Source: Hyphomicrobiales bacterium (GTDB taxonomy: Bacteria > Pseudomonadota > Alphaproteobacteria > Rhizobiales > Rhizobiaceae). Taken from it: 64,000 bases of DNA. This document shows positions 8,781-17,760 of this stretch, piece after piece. Under the pieces are notes generated by a model. It was not told the origin of the DNA. It saw only the letters and a list, made by a program, of their open reading frames with translations, and searched no databases. Each line of letters opens with the position of its first letter. The first letter of the stretch is position 1. The stretch spans positions 62,001 to 126,000 of the forward strand of contig UBTF01000014.1 in assembly GCA_900468285.1 (NCBI GenBank). The letters are read 5' to 3'. The position numbers and the translations under genes were made by a program.

Positions 8781-10007
8781 ATGACAGAAGCAAACCACGC
8801 TGAACTGTCGCCCTCTCGCGCATCGAGCCATTTGTGGCCCTCAAGGCCTTACGAGATATTGAACTGGCTTGTGCTGGAAACCAGCGGCCAGCGTTTCATC
8901 GACAATCTGTTTGTCGAGCTTTGCCAGCGGCTGAACAATATGGGTGTGTCGGTTGCCAGAGCAGCCTTGAATTTCATGGTGGAGAATCCGCAATTTCGTG
9001 GCGCCCGAATTCTCTGGCGCAGGGAGTTGAAGGAGGCGGAATTCACGACCTACGCATATGGGTCTGAGAATACCGTGGAGTACCGCAATAGCCCTGTGCA
9101 TGACATCCATGCTGGCCTTACTGAATTGCGCTACCGGCTCGATACCCCGCCACTTCCCGGCGAATACGCAATCTATGCCGACCTTCGCGCTCAGGGACTG
9201 ACGGAATATTGTGCATGGCCGCTGAACCATACCTTCGACAAACGCCATGTCGTCACGTTTTCAAGTGACCAGCCGGGCGGCTTCACCGACGACGAAATCG
9301 AAACGCTGCGAAACCTTGTCCCAGCGATCTCACTCGTCTCGGAAATTCGCCTGAAAAACCGCATCGCCCGCACTTTGCTGGAAACCTATGTCGGGCCCCA
9401 TGCTAGCCAGGCCATTCTTGATGGCGCAACACGGCGCGGCAGTGGCACCACGGTTGGCGCTGCCATATTGATCTGCGATTTACGCGATTTCACGCATATT
9501 TCCGACATGTGGCCACGCGACGATGTGATCGAGTTGCTGAACGGGTATTTCGACGCCATGTCGGAGCCGATCGAGAAATTCGGCGGCGAGATCCTGAAAT
9601 TCATGGGCGACGGATTGCTGGCTATTTTTCCCTTGAGCGACCCTGATGCCTGCGCAAACCTTGTGGCCGCAATAGAGGAAGCACAGGTTCATCTTGACGC
9701 ATTGAACCAGGCAAATATCAAACGCGGTCACGATCCCCTCGGCTATGGTATCGGCGTGCATGTAGGTGACGTGATGTACGGCAATATCGGATCGAAACGA
9801 CGCCTCGACTTCACGGTCATTGGCCCAGCCGTCAACATTGCCTCACGTCTGGAAAGCCTGACTAAGGAAATCAAACGGCCGGTATTGATGTCGGATACAT
9901 TCGTCGAAATGGCTGGCAACATCCGCAATTTCGAAAATGTCGGTCTGCGCACGCTCAGAGGGCTGGAAACCCCGATCAATGTCTATGCGCTCCCGTCACC
10001 TCCGTGA
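8781..10007 (+). CDS. Class III adenylate/guanylate cyclase
   Basis: A 408-residue predicted soluble cyclase. The C-terminal half (about residues 225-400) is a class III catalytic domain. The first metal-binding Asp is in ILICDLRDFTHIS, the second in EILKFMGDGLLAIF, and a transition-state Asn/Arg pair is in GPAVNIASRLESL. The N-terminal 200 residues have no motif I recognise; this type often carries a degenerate sensor, and no membrane segment or signal peptide is visible. It stands alone between a terminator and recX. The sequence does not decide cAMP against cGMP, though cAMP is usual in this group. Confidence 0.88.
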   Translation: MTEANHAELSPSRASSHLWPSRPYEILNWLVLETSGQRFIDNLFVELCQRLNNMGVSVARAALNFMVENPQFRGARILWRRELKEAEFTTYAYGSENTVEYRNSPVHDIHAGLTELRYRLDTPPLPGEYAIYADLRAQGLTEYCAWPLNHTFDKRHVVTFSSDQPGGFTDDEIETLRNLVPAISLVSEIRLKNRIARTLLETYVGPHASQAILDGATRRGSGTTVGAAILICDLRDFTHISDMWPRDDVIELLNGYFDAMSEPIEKFGGEILKFMGDGLLAIFPLSDPDACANLVAAIEEAQVHLDALNQANIKRGHDPLGYGIGVHVGDVMYGNIGSKRRLDFTVIGPAVNIASRLESLTKEIKRPVLMSDTFVEMAGNIRNFENVGLRTLRGLETPINVYALPSPP

Positions 10008-10102
10008 CCACTAGCAGCGATGCAGTTCCGCTGCGGATTTCACAAACCGACATTTTGTCCTAAAAGCCAATCCAGGATGAATGGACGACAGGACTGTCTG
10101 CG

Positions 10103-10654
10103 ATGACAGAAGAAGACCAAACCGCAACGGCTCCCACTGCCAGAATGATGACGTGGGTGCGCAATTCCACGATCTACCGGCTTGAACGCCGGATGATGAC
10201 GGAAAAGCAGTTGTTCGATGCGATTGCGCGCAAGGCAAAGCAGAAGTTTGAAGAGATTACGCCAGAGCAGATCGAAGCCCTCGCCAATGCTGCGGTAAAA
10301 TTTGCCTATGACATCAAGGCGCTTGATGACGTGGCGTTCGCTGAGATCACCACGCGCTCGTCAATTCGTGGCGGCAGATCAAAACGGGCGATTGCGCAGA
10401 AACTGAGTTTGAAAGGCGTGAGCAAGGAGATCGCTGCCCAGGCCTTGACCGATACTGACGACCTTTATTCCGCCGTCATCATGGCCCGCAAACGTCGCTT
10501 CGGACCTTTTCGTCGGGAAGAGCCCGACGAGAAAAGAATGCAGAAGGAAATTTCGGCTTTCGCTCGCAATGGATATAGCTTCAACATCGCGAACCGTGTC
10601 TACCGGATGTCGCCTGAGGACGCCGAGGAAATCCTCTCGCAACCATCCCCTTGA
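10103..10654 (+). CDS. recX: RecX regulatory protein
   Basis: A 183-residue RecX homologue, a modulator of RecA filament growth in DNA repair and recombination. The family's helical repeats are visible: IYRLERRMMTEKQLFDAIARKA, VAFAEITTRSSIRGGRSKRAIAQKLSLKGVSKEIAAQAL, and a C-terminal NGYSFNIANRVYRMSPEDAEEIL. It has a longer N-terminus than the Escherichia coli protein, as is usual in alphaproteobacteria. It is not beside recA here. It converges on the cytochrome gene with a three-base gap. Confidence 0.87.
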   Translation: MTEEDQTATAPTARMMTWVRNSTIYRLERRMMTEKQLFDAIARKAKQKFEEITPEQIEALANAAVKFAYDIKALDDVAFAEITTRSSIRGGRSKRAIAQKLSLKGVSKEIAAQALTDTDDLYSAVIMARKRRFGPFRREEPDEKRMQKEISAFARNGYSFNIANRVYRMSPEDAEEILSQPSP

Positions 10655-10657
10655 TGC

Positions 10658-11050
10658 TTATTGCGGCGCAGGGACCGTTTTCAGATAGGCAATCAGGTCA
10701 TCGATTTCGCTGTCGCTCCATAAGCCGAAGAAACGCATGGAGGTACCGGGCACCGTCTTCTTGGGACTGTAAAGGAAAGCATGCAGCTTCTCCTCCGTCC
10801 ACACCAGCCCATCCGCCCCGGCATTCTTCATGGCATCGGAATAGCCGTAATCGGTAACTGAACCTGCAGGTCTGCCAACCACGCCCATGAGATGTGGTCC
10901 CAACCGGGTTCTGGGCTTTTCAATGCTGTGACAGGCGGAACATTTGCTGAAGGCTCGCTCACCGCGCTGCGGATCGCCGTCTGCCAATGCAGCAGATGCT
11001 GACAGGACAATCAGACAGCCAGTAAGAAATCTCGTCTTCTTCAACATCAC
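10658..11050 (-). CDS. Class I c-type cytochrome, secreted
   Basis: A 130-residue periplasmic cytochrome c resembling cytochrome c2/c550. A signal peptide (residues 1-23, ending SASAALA) is followed by the haem site CSACH (Cys37, Cys40, His41) and a distal Met ligand at about 105 in PGTSMRFFG. It shuttles electrons in the periplasm, but the partner is not evident because no oxidase or dehydrogenase gene adjoins it. Confidence 0.9.
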   Translation of the reverse strand: MMLKKTRFLTGCLIVLSASAALADGDPQRGERAFSKCSACHSIEKPRTRLGPHLMGVVGRPAGSVTDYGYSDAMKNAGADGLVWTEEKLHAFLYSPKKTVPGTSMRFFGLWSDSEIDDLIAYLKTVPAPQ

Positions 11051-11067
11051 TTCACCCTTAAAAGCAG

Positions 11068-11105
11068 AAACGCTCCCCCGTCTTTTACGACATGAGGAGC
11101 GTTTT
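11068..11105 (-). terminator. Likely terminator after the DUF992 gene
   Basis: AAACGCTCC (11068-11076) pairs with GGAGCGTTT (from about 11096) across a loop of roughly 20 bases. It lies between the DUF992 stop and the cytochrome start, both on the minus strand, and the minus-strand side continues into a T-rich stretch. The long loop makes it weaker than a textbook terminator. Confidence 0.5.
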
Positions 11106-11131
11106 GTGACTGCGTCAGATCGACGTTACGA

Positions 11132-11665
11132 TCAGCCGTTGATCGGGCTCAGTGTGACCGATGTGCCGGTTGCAGCGAGGTTGAGGCCGACCTGTCCGGT
11201 GACGCTCACTGTCTGCAGCTGAATAGAGCCGGACGTTCCGCCGACGAGAACATTGGCACCTACGCCAAGACCAACAGTGGCTTCTGCAGTTGCACCCTGA
11301 TAGAGGCCGCCGAGCGAACCCTTATGATAGCCAGCTGTCGGCGCAAATACCGCCCATACCAGCTTGCCCTGGGTGGTGAAGCCGAGATCTACGCCCATCT
11401 TGCGGATCGCACCGCTGTAATGGTCGGTGCGGCGAGCGCCCATGGTGGACTGGAATGTGCAATCAAGTTCCTTTGCAGAACCGATGACGTAGCCAACGCC
11501 TCCACCCACTTCGCAGGTCAGATAGCCGATCTTGACGCCGTTACGGTCGTCCTGCTCTTGATATGTCGCTTCGGGATAGGTCGCGAGGTCAGCAGCGATT
11601 GCGCTTGCGGTACCAGCGAGGCCCAGCGTCATTGCGGCGAAAGTAACGGCAAAAGCCTTTTTCAT
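11132..11665 (-). CDS. DUF992-family secreted protein
   Basis: A 177-residue exported protein. A signal peptide (MKKAFAVTFAAMTLGLAGTASAIAA) is followed by a DUF992-type body of about 130 residues: VKIGYLTCEVGGGVGYVIGSAKELDCTF, with a likely Cys pair, then Gly-rich beta strands. The family is found mainly in alphaproteobacteria and has no established function; the fold looks like a small beta-rich periplasmic or envelope protein. GGAGAAAAC precedes the ATG. It appears to be transcribed alone. Confidence 0.8.
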   Translation of the reverse strand: MKKAFAVTFAAMTLGLAGTASAIAADLATYPEATYQEQDDRNGVKIGYLTCEVGGGVGYVIGSAKELDCTFQSTMGARRTDHYSGAIRKMGVDLGFTTQGKLVWAVFAPTAGYHKGSLGGLYQGATAEATVGLGVGANVLVGGTSGSIQLQTVSVTGQVGLNLAATGTSVTLSPING

Positions 11666-11890
11666 TTTGTTTTCTCCTGTTTTAATTCTTGACCCGCAGC
11701 AGCCCTTTTGCCCTTTTCGGATATTGAATGGCGCAGGAGTAACGTTTGTTCTTCAAAAACGATCCACGCCACGTCAACAAGGCCAGAAAAGAGGCCGGTC
11801 TGATCAAGTCAGACATTTTGGGTATGGAGCATTTAAGGCGCAGTTAGGGCGCCCAAATTCTCCCTACGGGCAAGGGTTTCGTGTCAATTC

Positions 11891-11921
11891 GGCACGCAGG
11901 CGCCAGCGCTTCCTGCGTGCC
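11891..11921. repeat. Hairpin with flanking direct repeats downstream of manC
   Basis: GGCACGCAGG (11891-11900) and CCTGCGTGCC (11912-11921) form a perfect 10-bp inverted repeat. Each side also carries the direct repeat CAATTCGG. It lies about 25 bases beyond the manC stop, in the 279-base gap before the DUF992 gene. No T run follows on the minus strand, so it may be a factor-assisted terminator or a small palindromic repeat unit. The rest of the gap shows nothing I can name. Confidence 0.45.
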
Positions 11922-11944
11922 AATTCGGCCCACGATTTGCTGCA

Positions 11945-13384
11945 TCAGCTGCGTTTGTAGTCGTCCTGAAGTCGGATGATATCGTCCTCGCCAAAATACG
12001 AACCTGTCTGGATCTCGATCAGTTCGAGCGGGATCTGACCGTCATTTGCGAGACGATGCGGCTTGCCCAGCGGAATATAGATCGACTCGTTTTCCGTCAG
12101 AAGGCGGCTTTCACCATCAATCGTCACAGTCGCGGTGCCGCGCACAATGATCCAGTGTTCGGACCGGTGGTAGTGCTGCTGCAATGAAATGCGGTGACCG
12201 GGCTCTACCTTGAGGTGGCTTACTCTGTAACGCGTGCCTGAGTCGGTTTGCTCGATATGTCCCCATGGACGATATGCGCGCCTGTGTATCTCGGTTTTGC
12301 GCGCATGATCGCTTGATTTGAGAGACTCAACCAGACCCTTTACGCTTTGGACCCTGTCTTTAGGCGTTACAAGCACCGCGTCCTTGGTTGCTACCACGAC
12401 GAGATCCTTGGCTCCGACAACGGTTGTCAGAATGTTGTGCGAGTGGATGAGGCAACCTTCCGAATCCACGAAAATGCCCTGCCCTTCGACGGCGTTTCCG
12501 GACTCTTCCTTGTCGGCAATCTCCCAGATTGCATCCCAGCTACCGATATCCGACCAGCGGAAATGTCCTCGTACCACCGCCATGCGCTTGGTATTCTCGA
12601 TAACGGCATAATCGATCGAATTCTTCGGAGACTCTTCAAAACTTTCCTTGTGAAGTCGTACAAAACCAAGGTCGCTCTCATGCTCGTCAACCGAGCGTGT
12701 CACGGCTTCGAGAATTTCCGGCGCATGGGCCTTCAGCTCGGCGATCATCACATCCGCGCGGAAGAGAAAATTGCCGGAGTTCCAAAGATAGCCTTTTTCC
12801 ACGTACTGGACGGCGGTCTCCTCATCCGGTTTTTCCACGAAGGCTTCGACGACGCACAGGTCCTCGTTCCCGTCGATGGGGTGGCCGGGATTGATGTAGC
12901 CATACGAGGTTCGTGGCTCTGTCGGCGTGAGACCAAAAACAACGATGTTGCCTTCTTCTGCAGCCTGCGAGCCGAGTCTCACGGCATCGGAAAACTTCTC
13001 GTTTTCAAGCACAACGTGGTCTGCAGCAAGTGCAAGAACGAGCGAGCCCGGCTGCCTGCGCTCTGCGAGAACGGCGGCAGCTGCCATCGCCGCAGCGCTA
13101 TCGCGTCGAGCCGGTTCCAAAACGACGGTTGCCTTGACATCGATCTCTTCCGCCTGACGGCGGGCAAAGAAGCGGAAATCCTCGTTGGTGATGACAAGTG
13201 GCTCATCGTAGAGGGATTCGTCGCTCACGCGTTGCAAGGTCTGCTGGTATGTGGACAAGTCCCCGACCAGAGGCTGGAACTGTTTTGGCAGCTGGTCGCG
13301 CGAGACTGGCCAAAGTCTGGAGCCTGCGCCCCCTGCCAGAAGGACCGGAATAATCTTTCGAACTTGTCCGTTCACTGAAATCAC
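11945..13384 (-). CDS. manC: Mannose-1-phosphate guanylyltransferase / mannose-6-phosphate isomerase
   Basis: A 479-residue bifunctional type II enzyme of GDP-mannose synthesis. The N-terminal nucleotidyltransferase shows GGAGSRLWPVSRDQLPKQF and FVEKPD; the C-terminal cupin isomerase (about residues 350-479) shows RPWGHIEQ, HYHRSEHWIIVRGTA and PLGKPHRLAN. The frame begins with GTG at 13384, but a second GTG at 13375 lies eight bases after AGG and is the better start. Succinoglycan contains no mannose, so this gene serves another glycan. A GGAAC-N18-TT element lies about 115 bases upstream on the same strand. Confidence 0.93.
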   Translation of the reverse strand: MISVNGQVRKIIPVLLAGGAGSRLWPVSRDQLPKQFQPLVGDLSTYQQTLQRVSDESLYDEPLVITNEDFRFFARRQAEEIDVKATVVLEPARRDSAAAMAAAAVLAERRQPGSLVLALAADHVVLENEKFSDAVRLGSQAAEEGNIVVFGLTPTEPRTSYGYINPGHPIDGNEDLCVVEAFVEKPDEETAVQYVEKGYLWNSGNFLFRADVMIAELKAHAPEILEAVTRSVDEHESDLGFVRLHKESFEESPKNSIDYAVIENTKRMAVVRGHFRWSDIGSWDAIWEIADKEESGNAVEGQGIFVDSEGCLIHSHNILTTVVGAKDLVVVATKDAVLVTPKDRVQSVKGLVESLKSSDHARKTEIHRRAYRPWGHIEQTDSGTRYRVSHLKVEPGHRISLQQHYHRSEHWIIVRGTATVTIDGESRLLTENESIYIPLGKPHRLANDGQIPLELIEIQTGSYFGEDDIIRLQDDYKRS

Positions 13385-13496
13385 CTTTCAAAGTCAACTC
13401 TTCACTCTTTACACGGCAGGATGCCAAGGTCGCATTGCCATTTCGCATACTCCAGGCACATTATCATGTCATCTTGCCCCGACCCGCCGTTTGACC

Positions 13497-13521
13497 AACG
13501 ACCGGGCATCCTGCCGGTTCC
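13497..13521 (-). promoter_or_regulatory. Candidate EcfG/RpoE2-type promoter for manC
   Basis: On the minus strand, GGAAC (13521-13517) is followed by 16 bases and CGTT, which also fits the GGAAC-N18-TT rule of the rhizobial general stress sigma factor. It is the best match of the five such elements in the window. It points at manC and would leave a leader of about 105 bases. It lies in the 288-base divergent gap with the malic enzyme gene. Confidence 0.5.
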
Positions 13522-13672
13522 CGAAAATTCAAGAACGGTTAATCGATTGAAGCGTTCGCGCGGTGCTCAATATTGCGATTTCTCATCGCGGCGGGCACTC
13601 GATGCTGGCAGGCTTGTGGAAAATACAATAATAACGACAACCATTTGCAACGAACGAGAAAAGTGGGGAGCC

Positions 13673-15961
13673 ATGTCAGACAACGCGAAAACCACGGGCG
13701 GGAAGACTTCCGTAACCGATCAGGAAGCACTGGACTTTCACTCTCAAGGCCGGCCCGGCAAACTGGAAATCACACCGACGAAGCCGATGGCAACACAGCG
13801 CGACCTGTCCCTCGCCTATTCTCCCGGCGTTGCAGTTCCCGTTAAGGCAATCGCGGAAAACCCTGACACGGCCTATGATTACACGACCCGCGGCAATATG
13901 GTCGCGGTCATCTCCAACGGCACCGCCATTCTCGGTCTTGGCAATCTCGGTGCGCTGGCGTCAAAGCCGGTCATGGAGGGCAAATCGGTTCTCTTCAAAC
14001 GCTTTGCCGATGTCGATTCCATCGATCTGGAAGTCGATACCGAAGACGCCGATGAGTTCATCAACTGTGTGCGCTATCTCGGGCCATCATTCGGCGGTAT
14101 CAATCTTGAGGACATCAAGGCGCCGGAATGCTTCATCATCGAAAGCCGCCTGCGGGAAATCATGGATATTCCCGTGTTCCATGACGACCAGCATGGAACC
14201 GCCATCATCGCCGCAGCAGGCCTCATCAACGCAATTGCCCTGACGGGACGCGACTTCGAAACGACGAAGCTGGTCTGTAATGGTGCGGGAGCGGCCGCTA
14301 TTGCCTGCATGGATCTGATCAAGGCCATGGGCTTCAACCCCGCCAACATCACGCTGTGCGATACCAAGGGGGTCATCTATCAGGGTCGCACCGAGGGCAT
14401 GAACCAGTGGAAATCCGCCCACGCCGCCAAGACAGACAACCGCACCTTGGCTGAGGCAATGGAGGGCGCTGACGTCGTCTTCGGCCTTTCCCAGAAGGGA
14501 GCATTTACCGAGGACATGATCCGGTCCATGGCGCCCAAGCCGATCATTTTCGCCATGGCGAACCCGGATCCGGAAATCACACCGGAGGAAGTGGCGCGTA
14601 TCCGCGACGATGCCATCATGGCAACAGGGCGCTCGGATTATCCAAACCAGGTCAATAATGTTCTTGGATTCCCCTATATCTTCCGCGGTGCACTGGATGT
14701 GCGCGCCAGCCAGATCAACGATGCGATGAAGATTGCCGCTGCCAAGGCGCTCGCCGATCTCGCGCGCGAAGATGTTCCGGACGATGTTGCAGCCGCCTAT
14801 CAGGGCGTGCGTCCGCGCTTTGGGCCGCAATACATCATACCCGTTCCATTCGATCCGCGCCTCATTTCGGCTATCCCCGTTGCCGTTGCCCGGGCCGCAA
14901 TCGAAACCGGCGTTGCCAGACGCGCCATGAGCGACCTGGAAGAATATGCCCGCGAGCTGTCTGCCCGGCGCGATCCAATGGCTTCAACGACACAGCGCCT
15001 CTACGAACGCGTTCGCCGTTCGCCAAAGCGCGTTGTCTTTGCGGAGGCAGAGGAAGAGCAGGTCATGCGCGCTGCGATTTCCTTCACCGCGCAGGGTCTT
15101 GGCACCGCCATCCTGTTGGGCCGCGATGACATCATCCGCGCCAATGCAGAGCGGGCGGGCATCGATCTCGACCGCTCGAACATACAGATTACCAATGCCC
15201 GCCTGTCCCAACGCGTCGATGTCTATATCGACTACCTCTATGCCCGCCTGCAGCGCCAGGGCTTCCTGCTACGTGACGTCCAGCGCCTCGTTCACAACGA
15301 CAGAAACCACTTCGCCTCCTGCATGGTCGCGATGGGTGACGCGGATGCCGTCGTGACGGGAACAACCCGAAACTATTCGACTGCCCTCGAAGATGTCCGG
15401 CGTTGCATTAACACCAAGCCGGGACACCGGGTCATCGGGGTTTCCCTCGTCGTGTCGCGCAACCGCACTGTCTTTGTGGCCGATACGGCTGTTCACGATA
15501 TGCCGTCTGCGGAAGACCTTGCCGATATCGCCGTGGAAGCTGCTGGTCTTGCCCGTCGCTTTGGTTACGAGCCTCGGGTGGCCATGCTGGCCTATTCGAC
15601 CTTCGGCCATCCGGTTGGCGAGCGTTCCGACAAGGTGCGCGAAGCCGTGCGGATACTGGACAAGCGTAACGTCAACTTTGAAGTCGATGGCGAAATGGCA
15701 GCCGACGTTGCCCTCAATCACCACAGGATGCAGAGCCAATATCCGTTCACCCGCCTGTCGGGCGCGGCAAATGTTCTGGTCATGCCTGCCATCCACTCTG
15801 CCTCCATTTCTACGAAAATGCTTCAGGAATTGGGTGGCGCCACTGTTATCGGTCCCTTGCTGGTGGGGCTGGACAAGTCCGTGCAGATCACTGCGATGGG
15901 GGCGAAGGACAGCGATATCGTCAACATGGCCGCCATTGCCGCCTATAATGCCGGGCACTGA
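13673..15961 (+). CDS. maeB: NADP-type malic enzyme with phosphotransacetylase-like domain
   Basis: A 762-residue enzyme that decarboxylates malate to pyruvate. The malic domains occupy about residues 20-430, with the catalytic region [23 protein letters not shown] and the NAD(P)-binding site [15 protein letters not shown]. The C-terminal part (about 440-762) is a phosphotransacetylase-like domain, as in rhizobial Tme and Dme, where it is regulatory and not catalytic. The start at 13673 follows GGGGAG and gives the usual length; an in-frame extension upstream lacks a ribosome site. The sequence does not settle NADP (Tme) against NAD (Dme) preference. Confidence 0.93.
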   Translation: MSDNAKTTGGKTSVTDQEALDFHSQGRPGKLEITPTKPMATQRDLSLAYSPGVAVPVKAIAENPDTAYDYTTRGNMVAVISNGTAILGLGNLGALASKPVMEGKSVLFKRFADVDSIDLEVDTEDADEFINCVRYLGPSFGGINLEDIKAPECFIIESRLREIMDIPVFHDDQHGTAIIAAAGLINAIALTGRDFETTKLVCNGAGAAAIACMDLIKAMGFNPANITLCDTKGVIYQGRTEGMNQWKSAHAAKTDNRTLAEAMEGADVVFGLSQKGAFTEDMIRSMAPKPIIFAMANPDPEITPEEVARIRDDAIMATGRSDYPNQVNNVLGFPYIFRGALDVRASQINDAMKIAAAKALADLAREDVPDDVAAAYQGVRPRFGPQYIIPVPFDPRLISAIPVAVARAAIETGVARRAMSDLEEYARELSARRDPMASTTQRLYERVRRSPKRVVFAEAEEEQVMRAAISFTAQGLGTAILLGRDDIIRANAERAGIDLDRSNIQITNARLSQRVDVYIDYLYARLQRQGFLLRDVQRLVHNDRNHFASCMVAMGDADAVVTGTTRNYSTALEDVRRCINTKPGHRVIGVSLVVSRNRTVFVADTAVHDMPSAEDLADIAVEAAGLARRFGYEPRVAMLAYSTFGHPVGERSDKVREAVRILDKRNVNFEVDGEMAADVALNHHRMQSQYPFTRLSGAANVLVMPAIHSASISTKMLQELGGATVIGPLLVGLDKSVQITAMGAKDSDIVNMAAIAAYNAGH

Positions 15962-16036
15962 CACATCGGCGTGTTGAGATGACGCACACTGCGCCTGCAA
16001 ACATGCTTGCATGAAGCGGCAGTATCCGTAGAAGGT

Positions 16037-16061
16037 GTGGTCGAACCCTTGGTTCGGCCAC
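16037..16061 (+). terminator. Probable terminator of the malic enzyme gene
   Basis: GTGGTCGAAC and GTTCGGCCAC form a 10-bp stem with one G-T pair and a five-base loop. An ATTGTTCGGATTTTT tail follows, about 75 bases after the stop. A second inverted repeat, AAGCGCCG/CGGCGCTT at 16088-16110, follows before the next gene. Confidence 0.55.
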
Positions 16062-16130
16062 ATTGTTCGGATTTTTCACCGCTATCGAAGCGCCGATAGA
16101 TACGGCGCTTTCCACCAGAATGGACGGCTC

Positions 16131-17696
16131 ATGGACATATCGGGGCATTCGGCGGAAAAACCGTCAAATGAAAGGCACTCCGGCTTTTTCAGGCGACTGT
16201 CATTGGGTCTCATGCGGAGCCCGAATGCGGTCATAGCCTTGTTTGGCGCCTATTTTCTCCTCCAGGTCGTGGTAAGGCAGATCATACCCCCGGCACTGAG
16301 GATCGACGAGGCGCAGCAGATCCTTTTCTCGCAGTGGCTGGCTCTCGGCTACGATGCGCAACCGCCACTCTATAACTGGTACCAGCAGGCCGTCTTCGCC
16401 CTTTTGGGAACATCGATGGCCACGCTTGCCTTTGCAAAAAATCTAATACTTTTTCTGACATTCGCTGTCTTCGTGAAAACGGCAGAGCGGGTTCTCGAGG
16501 ACAAGCGTCTGGTGGCTGTGGCCGCCATGGCGCTTTTCGTCATTCCACAGGTATTCTGGCAGGCGCAGCGGGATCTGACCCATACCGCCATGTTCATGCT
16601 GACCTTCTCACTTCTTCTCTATTGCAGCATCCGGCTTCTGCAGCGACCGACGACAATGGGCTACCTTCTGGTTGGCCTGATCGCAGGACTGGGAATGTTA
16701 TCGAAATACAATTTCGCGCTTGCGCTGCCAGCAGTTCTGTTCGCTGTCATGCTGCACCCGCAGGGCCGTAGCCGGATTTTCGATCGCCGGTTTCTGCTTA
16801 CCATCGCGGTCAGCGTCATTGTGTTTTTGCCTCACATATTCTGGCTGATCGATAATCTGGCCTTCGCATCGGAAGTAACCCTGAAGAGGATGGCAGAAGA
16901 CGCGCCGGAAAGTCGCGCTCTGCAGATCGGGCGCGGACTGGGCCGCTTTATCGCCGGTTCTCTTATCATCATTGCCATACCCACCGCTCTCCTGGCGCTG
17001 GCTTCCAAAGGAAAGCTGACCAGAAGCGCCACGCATTCAAATCCGTGGCTGCGCTTTTTCCTTCACTATTTCATTGCCATCGCAACGCTGATGGCCATCG
17101 TCATTCTCATGACGACAATGACGGAATTGCGCGACAGGTGGTTGCTGCCGCTTCTCTTGCCGTTTCCGATCCTCGCCGCGCTTTTTCTGGAACAACGGCT
17201 GACCGATATCCAGGAATTTGCCGTAAGGTTCTTGCCAGTGCCACTGATCATGCTGGCGCTTATCCCTGTCGCCATGCTGCTGGCGCAGCCCCTAACGGCT
17301 GCTAGAGGCAGGGCTTCCAGTTCCAACTATGACTGGCAGGCATTCCAACGCCATATTTCAGAGAAGGAAGGCATTTCGCCCTCGGTTATCGTCACGCCGG
17401 ACTGGCCATCCGGCGGAAACCTCCGTTTTGTATTCCCGCAGGTGCCAGTCGCCACAACAATTTATAACGACTACGATCCCCCGTTCAAAATTACGGATGA
17501 GCATCCTGCATTGCTTGTCTGGACGGGAGACGATGATTCCGTCGCCGAACTTTCCCAGTGGGTTGAAGGACAGCTGAACCTGAAGGTCAAAACCCCGACC
17601 AGACATATTGTTGATCTCCCGCACTTCTACCCCATCAAGGATCGTGCAGTGCGCTACAATTACGCCGTCGTGACACCAAGCGATCTGTCAAAATAG
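16131..17696 (+). CDS. GT39-family membrane glycosyltransferase
   Basis: A 521-residue integral membrane protein with about ten hydrophobic segments. It resembles the ArnT/GT39 clan that moves sugars from polyprenyl phosphate onto envelope glycans or lipids. The first periplasmic loop carries the expected acidic residues near LRIDEAQQILFSQW, then PPLYNWYQQAVFALLG. The start at 16131 (MDISGHSAEKPS) is a judgement: an in-frame ATG at 16035 overlaps the terminator hairpin. Donor and acceptor are unknown; lipid A or O-antigen modification would be typical. It appears monocistronic. Confidence 0.8.
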   Translation: MDISGHSAEKPSNERHSGFFRRLSLGLMRSPNAVIALFGAYFLLQVVVRQIIPPALRIDEAQQILFSQWLALGYDAQPPLYNWYQQAVFALLGTSMATLAFAKNLILFLTFAVFVKTAERVLEDKRLVAVAAMALFVIPQVFWQAQRDLTHTAMFMLTFSLLLYCSIRLLQRPTTMGYLLVGLIAGLGMLSKYNFALALPAVLFAVMLHPQGRSRIFDRRFLLTIAVSVIVFLPHIFWLIDNLAFASEVTLKRMAEDAPESRALQIGRGLGRFIAGSLIIIAIPTALLALASKGKLTRSATHSNPWLRFFLHYFIAIATLMAIVILMTTMTELRDRWLLPLLLPFPILAALFLEQRLTDIQEFAVRFLPVPLIMLALIPVAMLLAQPLTAARGRASSSNYDWQAFQRHISEKEGISPSVIVTPDWPSGGNLRFVFPQVPVATTIYNDYDPPFKITDEHPALLVWTGDDDSVAELSQWVEGQLNLKVKTPTRHIVDLPHFYPIKDRAVRYNYAVVTPSDLSK

Positions 17697-17760
17697 CCAC
17701 ACGCAATCTTGTCGACAGATTGTATTCACGCGTGGTAGTCAATGCCCATCGATTTGCGGG

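Noticed and set aside
12347..13378. Plus-strand open frame of 343 codons opposite manC
   Set aside because: The opposite strand holds unmistakable guanylyltransferase and cupin motifs; the plus-strand translation has no family pattern.
15269..16063. Minus-strand open frame of 264 codons opposite the end of the malic enzyme gene
   Set aside because: It mirrors the phosphotransacetylase-like domain and runs across the terminator hairpin; no coding evidence of its own.
16088..16110. AAGCGCCG/CGGCGCTT inverted repeat as a main terminator
   Set aside because: It lacks a T run and lies after a better hairpin at 16037-16061; kept only as a note in that entry.
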